Below, in pieces: positions 21,029 to 64,000 of a stretch of 64,000 nt of DNA. This DNA comes from Trissonchulus latispiculum (taxonomy: Eukaryota > Nematoda > Enoplea > Enoplida > Ironidae), in the NCBI GenBank assembly GCA_030248195.1, contig JASAND010012897.1, positions 45,729 to 109,728 on the forward strand, read 5' to 3'. The position numbers were made by a program, and so were the translations under genes. How positions within the stretch are numbered: the stretch's first letter is position 1; the number at the start of each line of letters is the position of its first letter. The notes under the pieces were generated by a model. The model was not told the origin of the DNA. It worked only from the letters and a program-made list of their open reading frames with translations, and ran no database searches.

Positions 21029-24000
21029 GAGGTTTATTGCCAGTACAACGACAATCGTTTGAATAACACAGCATATCCAGTCATTAATAATATTTATTAA
21101 TAGTAACATGGCAAAAGGCCATGCAGTAGAGTTGGGACCGGTTCCAATTTTCAAAACCGGTTCCGGTTCCGGTTCTAGAGTACCGGTTCCGGTTCCGGTT
21201 CCGGTTCTAGCTTCCGGTTCCCGGTTCCAAGTACAAAATTCGTGGTTACATTTTAACATTATTTAATATTGGATGCAGGCCACCAGCAAGGGTTATACTC
21301 CCAAAATTATAAAGCAATACTGCAAAACAATTGGAATAGGTAATGCGATAATAACCAACTGGGTTAAACTTTTTTGTTTACTTAGAATTTTAAAGTTTTT
21401 GCCTTACCTTGAATTTGCTCCGTTACAAATGCTGTTACTATATGCACAACATACACTAAAACTTGTAAAAAAATTAAAACTAGTATGGTCGAGCAAATTG
21501 TTTCGATAATTCACGGTGAGATTCTACTGTGCATCTAAATGCAGACAGCGCCTTCTGAACAGAATCTTGTATATATATAAACTGCACAACGTTTCAGTAA
21601 AACATGCTGAGAATTGAGATATACTGGAGCTTAAATTTTTATTTCTTTAAAAAGAGTAGTGTCAGAAGCAAATAGTTTCCAAAACATTTAAATGCATTTA
21701 AAATATTTAAAAGCTGAAAGCCAAATTGGAAAGAAGAACATATATATTAAAGTTATATTTAACCAGGAAATGTACAGTCGCTTGATTACACAAAATAGCT
21801 AACAGATACTTCTACATGCTGTTCCATTATTTGAACTTTGATTGACTTTCGTCTCCTTTGCCGATAGCTTAAAAATAAGAAAATAAGTACTCAACTTTCG
21901 AAGTTTTCTACTCCTCTAAAATTTACTATTTTTAAAAAAATGTTGCTTAAATCTTGCGTGCTGACAACACCACCTTCCATTTACCAATTTTTTGAGAAGA
22001 TATACTCAATTTTCGACTACATCCCATCGAGCTCTCATCTTTTCTATGAGGCTAATATTCAAATATGTAAGCTGGTTAAAGTTTTCATTCGGCGATGTAT
22101 CGTTCACGTCTGAACGAAAGTGCCCGTCTTTCACCAATTACAATTGGAATTTTAAAACAGAAAATTTCAAAAATTCGTTAAAATTAATTTAGAGACATTC
22201 TCACAACTGCATTTTGTAATACACACAAAATTACTAACAAAATTTGAAAAATCAGAAGCATGAAAACAAAAAAAATACGAAATTCCTTCCGGAATAAAGG
22301 AAGTAGAAATTTTCCCTTACAATACGTATTCCTAATTTTTCAAGTATGTTTAACATTTAATTTGTGTCTTAACAGACGGGATAATGTCACTAGTGTTGAT
22401 TCAAAGAAACATTTGAAATTTCTCTTAATTCTATGCGTCGGCTTCAGTGAAACCTGAAACGTGCCTCGATCGCCTGAAAAGGGGAAGCGGTGAGTTTGTG
22501 TCACCTTCAGTGGAAGCTGAAGCTGTCGTTTTCAGTTTAAGGTCTAAATTTATTCGATGGAGTGTCAGCTTCAGTTTCAGTTCCAATAATTGTACCTTCA
22601 TTTCACGTTTAGTTTGAAACTCTTAATTATTATCAGTCTCATCCTACATATTTTGCCTTCAGGTCTAAATTTGTTTAGTTTCAGTTCAAACTAGGTTTTT
22701 AGTTTCAATTTCAGTCACTGGCTTGAAAAAGACAATATGAATGGCAACAGTGAATGGCAACAAAAACAAAATCCAGCTTTTGCAAAATTTAAACTCCTGC
22801 AAAAAATTAGTTCAAGTCCATTTTTAAGAGTGGAACCGGCCGGTTCCAAATCCTACCGGTTCCGGTTCCGGTTCCGGTTCTAAAATTCCTTCCGGTTCGG
22901 TTCCGGTTCCGGTTCCAACCGGTTCTAGTGTAACCGGTCCCAACTCTACCATGCAGAGCCGTTAGCCGACTTCCAACGCATGGCCTTTCAAAAATCTGTC
23001 TAAATTTAGCGAGGTTAGACTACGTTTAAGGTGCTGGTTTCCTTTCAGGTATTTTTGACTCCTACGGCTTTAATCCTTTACGCAAAGGGCTAAAACTTAC
23101 GAAATAACCTATTTCCGTGCTTTTTAACATTTTAGGACCAGTCCCGTATTCTTAGGCCAAAAGATAAGAAAGTTTTGGTTTTTGGCCTTAAGCTCCCAGT
23201 AGATAGATAAGACACGGGATTGGTTGGTATGGCTGGAAAGAGGACTCGAAAATGAACATTTTTGCTCGTACAACCTTTGAGCTATCTCCAGTGGTTAAGT
23301 CAGTATAAGCAAAAAACTGTTTTTATGGTCAAAAATGGCCATTTTCGACGAAATCAGTTTTTTCAAAATTACTGTTACATGTTAAGGACAAAATTGGCTT
23401 AGTTATACTCAATCGATACCTCGTCCAAATGCACATTTTATGAATGCCTATTAGCCGGACTTTATTGCTTTCAGCTAGAGAATTGGCCGAAAAACCATTT
23501 TGGCAAAACTGCGATTATTTTGTTTCGAACATCGATTTCTCAAAAACTACTCAACGGATTCCGGAGATTTTTGGCAGAATCAAAATTCGCACTTCTGCGG
23601 AGGGACGTTTTTCTTGGTTTGGGCTAAAACATATTGAGTAGCAAGAAAACTCAATGCGAAGTTGCAAAATTTCGTGTTACTGTGCATTTGGCCGATTTTC
23701 TCGACCGTTAAGACCTGATGAGCCATATCCAAAAAACGTCCCTCGGCCCATATGTCCTTCATATCGTGGCACAAAAAGAACTTTTGGCCGATTCTTCAGT
23801 TTTGAGAAATCGATGTTCAAAAACTTTTGGTCTATATTCATCCTGTTAGATGTCAGCTTGTCAGAAAATTTCTGCTATTTTTTGCTAATTTTGCCAGTTC
23901 TGTAAGCTCATGTGAATGTACAGATAATAAGCTTTAAAAACGATGTATAAAGCTCTTTGCAACTCCCAAAATTGCGAAAGTTATAGTGTTTCAAAAAAAT

Positions 24001-25902
24001 CACCTCAAAAGCACTGCACAAAAGGATGCCACCACCTTAAACATTGCAACAGAAGTACTATTAACCACCTCTGAGGGTAGTGAATTCCAAACAGGAACAA
24101 TTCTGTTTACAAAGAAGTATTTGCGGCAATCAAGACGTGGTCGTGTTACAAAAATCTTTAAGTTATGTCCCCTAGTAATACCACTTAGTGCAAATATAAG
24201 AAAATTTTCCTGGTCTACGTCAATATAGTTTTTCAAAATTTTGAATAGCAGAACCAAATCCTTATGAATACGTCTTTCTTCTAAACTAGATAGGTCCAAT
24301 TTTTTTAGACGTTCCGGGTATGGGACTGCAGACATTCCTGGAAGTTTACGCGTAAAGTACCTTTGAACTCTTTCGACAAGGTCAATATCCTGAACATGAT
24401 CAGGATTCCAAATTTCTGATGCTGTTTCTAATATTGGTCTGACATAAGCCTTATACAGTTTCATTAGAAACTGTACGTCACGAGAGATAAAGGCTCGGAA
24501 TATTATATTAGTAATTCTAAAGGCAGCGCCAACTACACCTTCACAGTGCTTATGAAATTTTAAGTCATTACTGATAATTACACCTAAATCTTTTACACTA
24601 TTGGCAGCTGAGATTGCTTTCCCTTTCAGATAGTAGCTTCTGCAGGGATTATTAGATCCAAGATGCAAGCTCATACATTTGCTTACTGCAATTTCAAGTT
24701 GCATCTGATCTAACCACTTCTCCAGCTTAGTCAAATCTTCTTGAAGAGCGTTACCTTGATAACTACAGGGCATGCAAACATACAATTTCGAATCGTCTGC
24801 AAATAACTTTAATGAGGCATTCAGAACGACTTTATTCAAGTCGTTAATATAAATTAGAAATAACAAAGGTCCTAGTATACTACCTTGCGGTACCCCAGAT
24901 GTTACATTATTCAATTTAGAGCTAGCGTCGTCAACAATTACATATTGCTGTCGTAAGGTTAAGTAATCTTGCAGCCAAGAAATGCAGAAATTGCTTAAAC
25001 CTAAAGATTTTAACTTCTGCAGTAATTTTAAATGGGAAACGCTATCAAAAGCTTTCGCAATGTCCATATAGACTATATCTACAATTTAGCCTTCGTCAAG
25101 GGCTCGAGTCCAGTCGTCGAGACAATCAAGTAATTGGCTAACTGTTGAACGCTTAGGGAGAAAACCGTGCTGATTTTTAGAAATAATTTTATTTGCGATC
25201 AAATATGACCTAAGAGAATTTGCTATGATACGTTCCATGTATTTGCTGCAAACACACAACAAACTAATCGGCCTATAATTTGTTGGACGGGATCTATCGT
25301 TCTTTTTAAAAATAGGAACAACTTTAGAGATTTTCCACTAACTAGGTAATTTACCAGTTGAATAGGAAACCCGATAAATGATACTTTTTTTCCCTTAGTG
25401 CCACACCCCAGTTGCTTTCGCGATGAGGGGTAATGCCATACCAAATTTTGCGCTGGGTCCACGGTACGGCACTGAATAATTGCATATCGCAATTACCCGA
25501 GGCATAGGCAAGGCTACTGCCGGAGCAGAAGTGGCCACGCTGCTTTCACCGCATCGTGGACACCCGTTAGCTCCATTCAAAGGGGTTTCCCCCCCTGACC
25601 GGCCAACTCCTTGAAAATCTCGGATAAGTACAAATACAATTAAGGGGGATGTTTAGGCACCGCTGTACCATCCTACACTATCTAATTTCCTGTTATCAGC
25701 CGACAACAGAGCACTTTGCTTTGCAAAAATCTTGCTTGAAAGTCATAGATGGTTCAATTTGATTGACGGATCCGTCGGATCCAAAATTTCGTGTTTGTGG
25801 CCGATTAGTGCAGATTAGTACATTCTCCCAATCTGATCAGCCTAATATATTGCGTAGATCATTTCAAGGACCATGTGTGAATTCATTTTTATACCTTATA
25901 TA

Positions 25903-25936
<34 letters not shown>

Positions 25937-26306
25937 GGATTATTATTAGTTTTGATCAATCTTTAAATTAAAATGTTATTGTGCACAATAGCCACGGAGG
26001 GACCCTCCATGCCTATTGTTTCATTATTTTTATGGTCAATTATTACAATATAATTTTCAGAACTTAGCTTAGGCGTGCAAAGTCCAGCTTCCAGAACTTC
26101 CAGACCACCGATTATTCTGAAGTTGGCACAGGAGCTTGCCTATTGCAAGCTCCCCATTGTGCAATAAGTTGGTTAGGCGCCCGCCTGTTAACCCCTGGCG
26201 GGCGAGGGGGCTCTCAGCATCCTGTGGGACTAGCATCAGTCCTCGACCAGGCGCCAGTGCATTGTTGTTGTTGATGTTGTTGATGTGTTGTTGATGTTGA
26301 TGATGA

Positions 26307-26354
<48 letters not shown>

Positions 26355-29275
26355 AACTGCTGCAGCTGCTGTGGGTGATTTCTGGAGCCTTCAGGGGATG
26401 GCTGCAAATTTCGAATACATAATTCGAAATTTTTAGATCAGCTGCAAAAAATTTGCAGCCATCCCCCTCCAGCGCTGGATCAAATCCCTCTCAAAATCTC
26501 AACTCTAAATGATACTTAGCGGCTTACTAATGGAAATAGCTAGTTTTTTCAAAAAGAACTGAGGCAAACCATCGCAACCAGCACTTAATTTGTTTTTACT
26601 TTCAACAATAGTTTTAAAGACGTTTTCCTCCGAAAAATCAGGCTCAATAAATGAAACGTTTACTGGAAATTGATCTAGATTCAACTGCCTGCCGTCATCG
26701 ACAGTTAATACAGATGCGAAAAAGTCATTAAAAATTTTAGCTTTACTAGAATTATCAGTAGCAATATCAGACCCACCATCCAGATGTAAGCAAGGGATGG
26801 AAGTCTTACATTGAAATTTTGATTTAACAAACTTACAAAATTTATTAGGATCATTTCCACAAAGAACGTTCTTTTCCATATTTCTAGAGTCATTTCGTCT
26901 GCATCGTCTGGTTATTGCGCACGCTTGCTTCCAAGCAGTTCGGTTAATCAGGGAAGGAACTTTTCTGTAGGCTTTGTACGCCTTCCTTTGCGATTGGAAC
27001 GCTTTACGAGTACAATTAGACCACTTGGCAACAGAACCTTTACGTAAAGCGGACCAGGGCACAAAGGCGTCTATTGCATAATTTAATATATTTGTGAAAA
27101 CAAGCCAAAACACCTCTACACAAGCACAAGAGTTAAATTGAGTTTGCCAATCTATATTTAGTAAGTAAGAGTTCAGAGCTTCTATGTTTGCTTTATGAAA
27201 ATTTCTGGTTCGAGTTGGCTCCGAACTTATGGTATGATACTTTAAACCCACGATATAACAATTTAGTGTACAGTGATCTGAATTACGGAAAGGTGCATCG
27301 TATGAAACATCTGTTATGAGATTAGGTTCGTTTATAAAAATCAGGTCCAGGATATTTCCCATATTATGGGTGGGCTCAGTAACTAATTGTTCAAAACCTG
27401 ATTCTAATACCAATTTCTGCTCACATAAGGCTGCATCTAAAAGTGTAAATTCTGTAAACTAACGTGGCTATTCTGGGAATTGAACCATGGAGCAGCCGCT
27501 CTGCGGTGAAGATTGTATTAACCAAAGTAGGAGGCAATAAGAGCACGACATCTATATAATTGATGCTGAACCACAACCCTAGACTGAGTAATTACTAATT
27601 GAGTGGTTTATTAATGTTAATGTTAATTTATTTACAGCAGCAATTGTTGTGCATTAACTGTGCTGCTTAATTCAATTAATTGTACTGATTTTGCTAATTT
27701 CAGCCATCATCATCTGTTGCATAATCAAGGTCAGAATTCCCCGAACCAAGAGAGAGATAGAAATCATGACTCAGCAGCGAAAACTGCGAAGACAAACATT
27801 GAATTTTCTCAGCAAGCGCAAAAAAGGAAAACAAGATGGTAATCTGAATTCTGAAATTATTAATTTTCGCACTAAACAATGCTAACGGTATGTAAAGCTT
27901 TTTGTGAAATAACTGCTAATGAATTTGCAAATTCAGCAAACTAATAAATTTGTGTTAGTAAGCTCCATTGAGTTCGATAAGTTTTGAGTAGGTAATTAAC
28001 ATATATTTAAAAAGTCATAAAGTCTATTAAGCAACCTTACTTTCATCTTCAGGTCAAACGATTTTCTGAACTTGTATAACTTACAAGGTTAGTTAACACA
28101 AAAAAATTGGCTAACTAGCTGATTAACAAAATTAATTGTCTACACAATATGGGATCGTCTGGGCAATGTAACTAATCGAAACAGCTGCAAATTTAAGCTG
28201 TTGGTTTGGGTATTTGAAGCAAATTTTTAACCACCGTAATTTACTCAATTTCTACAGTTTAAGATCATTTTTATATTGTTCTAAAGCTCAAAATGTGCTT
28301 GTACTTGTACTAGGCAGAGTACAGACTTTAATTTAACTGTTCGACTGGGACATCTAAGAACACAAAACAGTTTTTAAATATGGATTTATTGAAGTGTGGG
28401 ATAGCTAAAGAAAAGCGACCGGTCCAGGCTTCAATTTAGGAATGTCTTCACAAAACAAACTCAACTGTTTTGGAAAAATGCAAATGTTGTCTGATTTTGA
28501 TTAAATTTCAGAGTTTGGAAATTTATTTCTTCCGAACAGGAACACAAAATGCAAAATCCTAAAAATAGCCTCGCCAATTGCGGCGTGTGCAAAGCTGCTT
28601 TCGAATTGTTCGCATGAGTTGAGAGAAATCAGTGTTTCAAGTAATTTCAAGATTCGTTATATATTTTTTGACACGTTTTCTTGCGCAAGTGGTGTTGTTG
28701 CAGCGAATTTTTATGAATTTCGACAAATGCTCTGTTGTCTAAATTCATTAAAATCTTTCGACAACAGAGTGTATTTGTATTTGATTTTAAAGAACGTTTT
28801 TAATTTTCAAAAACTAAAAATGTTCTTTATAAACCGAACCAGTACCTTAACTCGCTCGCCCAATCTAACCACCCACGCCATAACTCCACGCCTTCAGCTG
28901 AAAACCCCGAAAAGTGGAACTAGATATGAACTGCTCCATTTTTGTTTACCATTTATTTTTTATTCATTTATTATTTATTCTGTTTATTTATTTATTTCAG
29001 GCGTTGCTCCGGTGAACGAAGCCTTCATCGCGCGGGAAAAGAACGTCATCGTGATGCAGTCACTTCATCCGCCCAGTGGTGGCGGTGGGGAATCCCGATC
29101 CCATTCCGCATCCGCCAGATCCTCCCTAATCCGGGACACGACGGATATCTCGGATCATTCGCCCTCGGAATCGGATCCGGCCCGAATCGTCGCCGTAAAT
29201 CCGGTTCCGGTTTCGTCCTCCAAAAAATCAGCACCTTCCCAGCTGCCTGAACAGTCAACTATAACTACTGTTTAA
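20679..29275 (+). CDS. tmie: TMIE (transmembrane inner ear protein) homologue
   Basis: Three exons join in phase: about 20679-20914 (ends ATG A before GTAAGT), 27704-27838 (after TTTCAG, ends GAT G before GTAATC) and 29001-29275 (after TTTATTTCAG, stop TAA). The spliced frame holds a polar N-terminus, a hydrophobic segment following FRLWMLL, then IIICCIIKVRIPRTKREIE, which matches the TMIE signature (CC..RVPRTRKEIE), a Lys/Arg-rich stretch, and a Ser/Pro-rich tail. TMIE is a small membrane subunit of the mechanotransduction channel complex of hair cells, working with TMC proteins; a homologous role in invertebrate mechanosensory cells is inference. The first exon opens downstream of a stop at 20674 without an ATG, so the true start lies in an unrecognised upstream exon or the start is non-AUG. 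Intron 1 (6.8 kb) carries element I and a LINE. Confidence 0.78.
20988..21028 (+). repeat. (CTA)n microsatellite
   Basis: About thirteen uninterrupted CTA trinucleotides in tmie intron 1, just left of element I. Confidence 0.9.
21127..22948. mobile_element. Element I: hAT-like MITE with GGTTCC hexamer arrays
   Basis: An exact 8-bp TSD, CCATGCAG, lies at 21119-21126 and 22949-22956. Termini are TAGAGTTGGGACCGGTT and, inverted, AACCGGTCCCAACTCTA with one gap. GGTTCC/GGAACC hexamer arrays sit just inside both ends (about 21140-21225 and 22835-22925), in inverted architecture. The 1.6-kb middle is AT-rich and has no transposase. It lies in tmie intron 1. Confidence 0.85.
23480..23840. repeat. 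Partial foldback segment
   Basis: GAACATCGATTTCTCAAAA (about 23528) recurs inverted at about 23802-23820, and GGGACGTTTTT (about 23602) recurs inverted at about 23734. The order of these pairs fits a decayed foldback centred near 23,670. No TSD was read. Confidence 0.35.
24000..27458 (-). mobile_element. 5'-truncated, broken LINE (Jockey/CR1-like non-LTR retrotransposon)
   Basis: On the minus strand 27458-26506 encodes the C-terminal part of an apurinic-type endonuclease domain (GNILDLIF.., then SDH) and the linker into the reverse transcriptase. 25386-24000 continues with NYRPISLL, the AKAFDSV motif, GVPQGSILGPLLF and the catalytic FADD, then the thumb and a C-terminal region ending at a TGA (24000-24002). 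The two halves are separated by a 1.1-kb insertion and rejoin in the same frame. At least two in-frame stop codons interrupt the RT half before AKAFDSV (near 25335 and 25085). The N-terminal endonuclease half and ORF1 are missing, as in 5'-truncated LINEs. It lies antisense in tmie intron 1 and cannot be active. Confidence 0.85.
25387..26505 (-). mobile_element. Retroposed insertion with 12-bp TSD and short A tail inside the LINE
   Basis: TAAATGATACTT occurs at 25375-25386 and 26506-26517. Removing one copy plus the insert restores the LINE reading frame, which proves the boundaries. The left end has T7 (25385-25391, partly shared with the TSD), that is, an A tail on the minus strand, so the insert was made by target-primed reverse transcription. 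Contents on the minus strand: a 17-bp inverted-repeat hairpin (arms about 26394-26410 and 26450-26466), an open frame of 112 codons (26407-26069) with a long polyglutamine tract encoded by CAA repeats (about 26285-26353), and an AAT run near 25,910-25,935. I do not recognise the protein; it may be a processed retrocopy or a non-autonomous retroelement. Confidence 0.75.
28150..28640 (+). repeat. Dispersed repeat, copy 1
   Basis: About 490 bp in tmie intron 2 with clear similarity to 52430-52960 in the same orientation. Shared landmarks include GGATTT..TGAAGTGTGGGA..AAAGCGACC and ATGAGTTGAGAGAAATC/ATGAGCTGAGAGAAATC. No ORF is conserved between the copies. Nature unknown. Confidence 0.6.
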
Positions 29276-30486
29276 GTGATAACCAACTGTGGACAATGTG
29301 ACATATAATCAGCTGTTCTGTTTATTAAATTGTTTAGAAACTTAACTAAATTTCTTTATACCAGAGACAACAAGATTAAATGTACAAAAGATTTAACTTG
29401 CTTTAAACAACTAGATAAATGTACATAGCAAAAACGCTTCATTTTCTGCGATTATCCAATGAACACATTTCATTTTTGCTATCCAATCTTTAACTCTTAA
29501 ATGCATTAGCTATTCGACGTTAACGCATAACCTGGGTAACGGGGTACCTGGGCAACACATAACGCAAGACTGTTTAGTACAGCCAACACTGGTCTTTGAC
29601 GTCTAGCAGAATCGTGCTGCTCAAAATGCTGCCAAACAAACTCTACTTGGTCTCCTAAACGAAAAATAGATAAAATTGCACGAAATTTACCACTATTGTG
29701 CAAGAATTCAGCAGCTGAAAACGCTGCTACCTGTTACTCAATAGTCAAGTCTGAGTGTTGCTTTGTGAATTTCACGACCTGGGTCAAATTGACACAGGGG
29801 AAATTATTGAAAATAATTTTTTCTGTCCAGAAGCAAGAATTTTCTTGCGACTTTGACTTGGTTTTTAGTTGTATCAGAGAATCTTGTGAGATGTCACAAC
29901 AAGTCGTTGGACAGCAAGCTATTCTACGCTGTACACAGCTATTTAAACAAGGTGGTGGGTCCATTTGACCCAGGTTATGCATTTAAGGGTTAAAAACACT
30001 TTATTTTCTGTATCCCAAAGACATTAAGATTAGATGCTCATCCCGACAGTACAAACTAAACAGATATAGACTAAGCAGGTGATTAAATGGAAGCATACAG
30101 GACCATTAGTTTGCTGAATGAGTTTTTAAAAAATCATCTCGTCTAGATCCAAGTGAATGTGGACGATTATTGTGCCCGAGCCTTGAAGAGTGAAGGCGCC
30201 GCACATGACGAGCCTACCGGGCCGCCAATCGGGGTCAAATATTTGTTGTGCATATTTGAATTTATTCAAATTATATTCCAGGAGCTGTCCAAGTTGTAAT
30301 AAATAGCTCTAGTTATAGTTTGACACTATAAGACAGACACCGTTAGACTGGACCTATCGGACCTTGAATCGGGCCTCCTGGCCCGGCCAGGGAAGTTTCT
30401 TAACTGCAGAACTCTAATGTGGAATTCAACTTTACGGCTAGCTCTAGCGCTAACCGTAAAAATGGTCCTCTAGTTTGAACCTATTA
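29276..30486. other. tmie 3' UTR and convergent intergenic region
   Basis: The region between the tmie stop and the cln3 3' end. ATTAAA-type hexamers at about 29322 and 29373 could be tmie polyadenylation signals. It includes a decayed end of a B/F-family element (30368-30415). No gene is seen. Confidence 0.5.
30368..30415. mobile_element. Decayed end of a B/F-family MITE
   Basis: CCTGGCCCGGCCAGGG followed by AAGTTTCTTAACTGCAGAAC and TCTA aligns with the right end of element F (AAATTTCTTAACGGCACAAC then the tip). The opposite end was not found. Confidence 0.4.
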
Positions 30487-30492
30487 TTTATT
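30487..30492 (-). terminator. cln3 polyadenylation signal
   Basis: AATAAA on the minus strand, 32-37 bp beyond the cln3 TGA. Its position is close to the stop, implying a very short 3' UTR unless a distal site is used. Confidence 0.5.
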
Positions 30493-30523
30493 ATGAACAT
30501 CCTTTCTGTCTAGCATTAAATTG

Positions 30524-63105
<32,582 letters not shown>

Positions 63106-64000
63106 CTAAAAAAGCTAATTACTAGCAATTACTTACTAATCAAATAGTGGTCGTGAGATCTAAGAACAAAATATTTGAGAATACGACATGCGTCAATTTT
63201 AGAGATTGTTGTTTCCCATATCAGTGATATAACTGGGTCCCCGGGTCAGTTCGGGTTACTTTTTAGCCCGGGTCCCATTGTCAAAGCTTCGTCTTCCCCT
63301 GTCCCTGACCCGGTGTTTCCGATTTATAACAAGATTTTAAAAATTTTGCTAAAAATTAGTTGTGAAGTAGTAGTCTCTAAAGACTACTCTTTCCTTGTTC
63401 CTAAAACTGATTATGCCTTCATTGATTGTCGGACTTGCTCAAAAACAAGCCATTTTAAGACATTAAGCCGTTTTAGATAGAAAACACTTTTGCTAGAATT
63501 TTGGGATTTTCAGAAAATTCAGGTCATTGGCATCGGGTGAGAGCTCAACCCGGTCACCGAGTGAAGGATATGTGGCCCAGTTCCATCACTGGCACCTGTG
63601 TTTTGGCATCCTTTGAACTAAAATGCATCTGATTAGACAATCGCCAACCTCATTGGGCAACATAAATTAAGTGTAACCTAAAGATTAGATATAGTGGGTT
63701 GCCTTTGTTGGAGTTTTAATCATAGTTATCTTCAATTCCTGCTAATTTTTTAATCTTCTAATTTCTACCGCTTACGCTTTCCTAGCATTTTTGCATTTAT
63801 AATGGATTGTAATTTCTTTCATCCTTGGATTTGAACCTTTCACAAATAGCTGTCACTTTTGCACTTAGAAACTATTGCATGGGCTTTTCTGTTTCTATTT
63901 CTCTAATTGACGGGCTTTTTGTTCCCTATACTATACAGAAGGGATGGTCTTTTTCAGCGGGCAATAAATGTACGTTACTGAGGATTCGTAAATCAATACA
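63106..64000. other. Unassigned cln3 intron or 5' region
   Basis: Sequence right of the most 5' recognised cln3 exon. I expected an exon encoding the first CLN3 membrane segment (NWLxFWLLGLCNN type) on the minus strand but see none, so this is probably intron. Nothing else is recognised. Confidence 0.4.

Noticed and set aside
27465..27550. tRNA-like sequence with GGTTCAATTCCC next to the LINE 5' end
   Set aside because: The putative T stem does not pair and no acceptor or D arm can be formed.
28619..29000. Long open frame upstream of the last tmie exon read as coding
   Set aside because: The exon starts at the TTTATTTCAG acceptor at 29001, in phase with the exon ending at 27838; the upstream part is intron that happens to be open.

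Overview
The window is nuclear DNA from an invertebrate animal, most likely an arthropod. It holds three animal genes with phase-consistent spliced exons, a eukaryotic tRNA-Glu, tRNA-derived SINEs, a non-LTR retrotransposon, a giant LTR retrotransposon and many MITE-like DNA elements. A very short TTAGG run fits an arthropod but proves little. Species cannot be read from the sequence; a springtail-like or other TE-rich hexapod is only a guess.

Layout. 1-15.2 kb: tRNA-Glu(UUC), then a transposon graveyard. It contains nested elements with target-site duplications (TSDs) that I could read base by base, several bounded by GC-rich minisatellite arrays in inverted orientation, and a 6.5 kb anonymous stretch (7.0-13.6 kb) with one tRNA-like gene and one primer-binding-site-like sequence. 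15.6-19.5 kb (+): the last two exons of a nicotinic acetylcholine receptor-like subunit; its last intron holds an element within an element, SINE copies and a stray fragment of the neighbouring cln3 gene. 20.7-29.3 kb (+): a TMIE (transmembrane inner ear) homologue, whose first intron contains a GGTTCC-array element and a broken LINE that is itself interrupted by a retroposed insertion. 30.5-63.1 kb (-): twelve exons of CLN3/battenin, convergent with tmie, with its first exons beyond the right edge or unrecognised. One cln3 intron is enlarged from about 2 kb to 18 kb by a 16,195-bp Ty3/gypsy-type LTR retrotransposon (33,767-49,961, minus strand).

The retrotransposon is the most striking object. 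It has 746-bp LTRs with about six differences between them, open gag and pol frames that overlap by ATGA, and a third open frame of about 1,590 codons downstream of pol, where env would normally sit. That frame encodes a DEDDy-type 3'-5' exonuclease-like domain (RNase D/Exd2/Mut-7 clan) and nothing recognisable as an envelope. The element also carries, next to its 3' LTR, an inverted copy of about 870 bp of its own leader and gag start, and the tail of the third ORF is read from the antisense strand of that copy.

The second pattern is a set of independent elements (A, B, C, H, I, J, with L1, L2, F and D more or less degraded) that mostly start with TAG, carry exact or near-exact 8-bp TSDs as in the hAT superfamily, and have ends made of short tandem arrays (GGCCC, CCGAG, GGTTCC, GGATC, GGGGCTGG types). 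Different arrays occur behind similar terminal bases. Single-exon low-complexity ORFs over these arrays are not genes.
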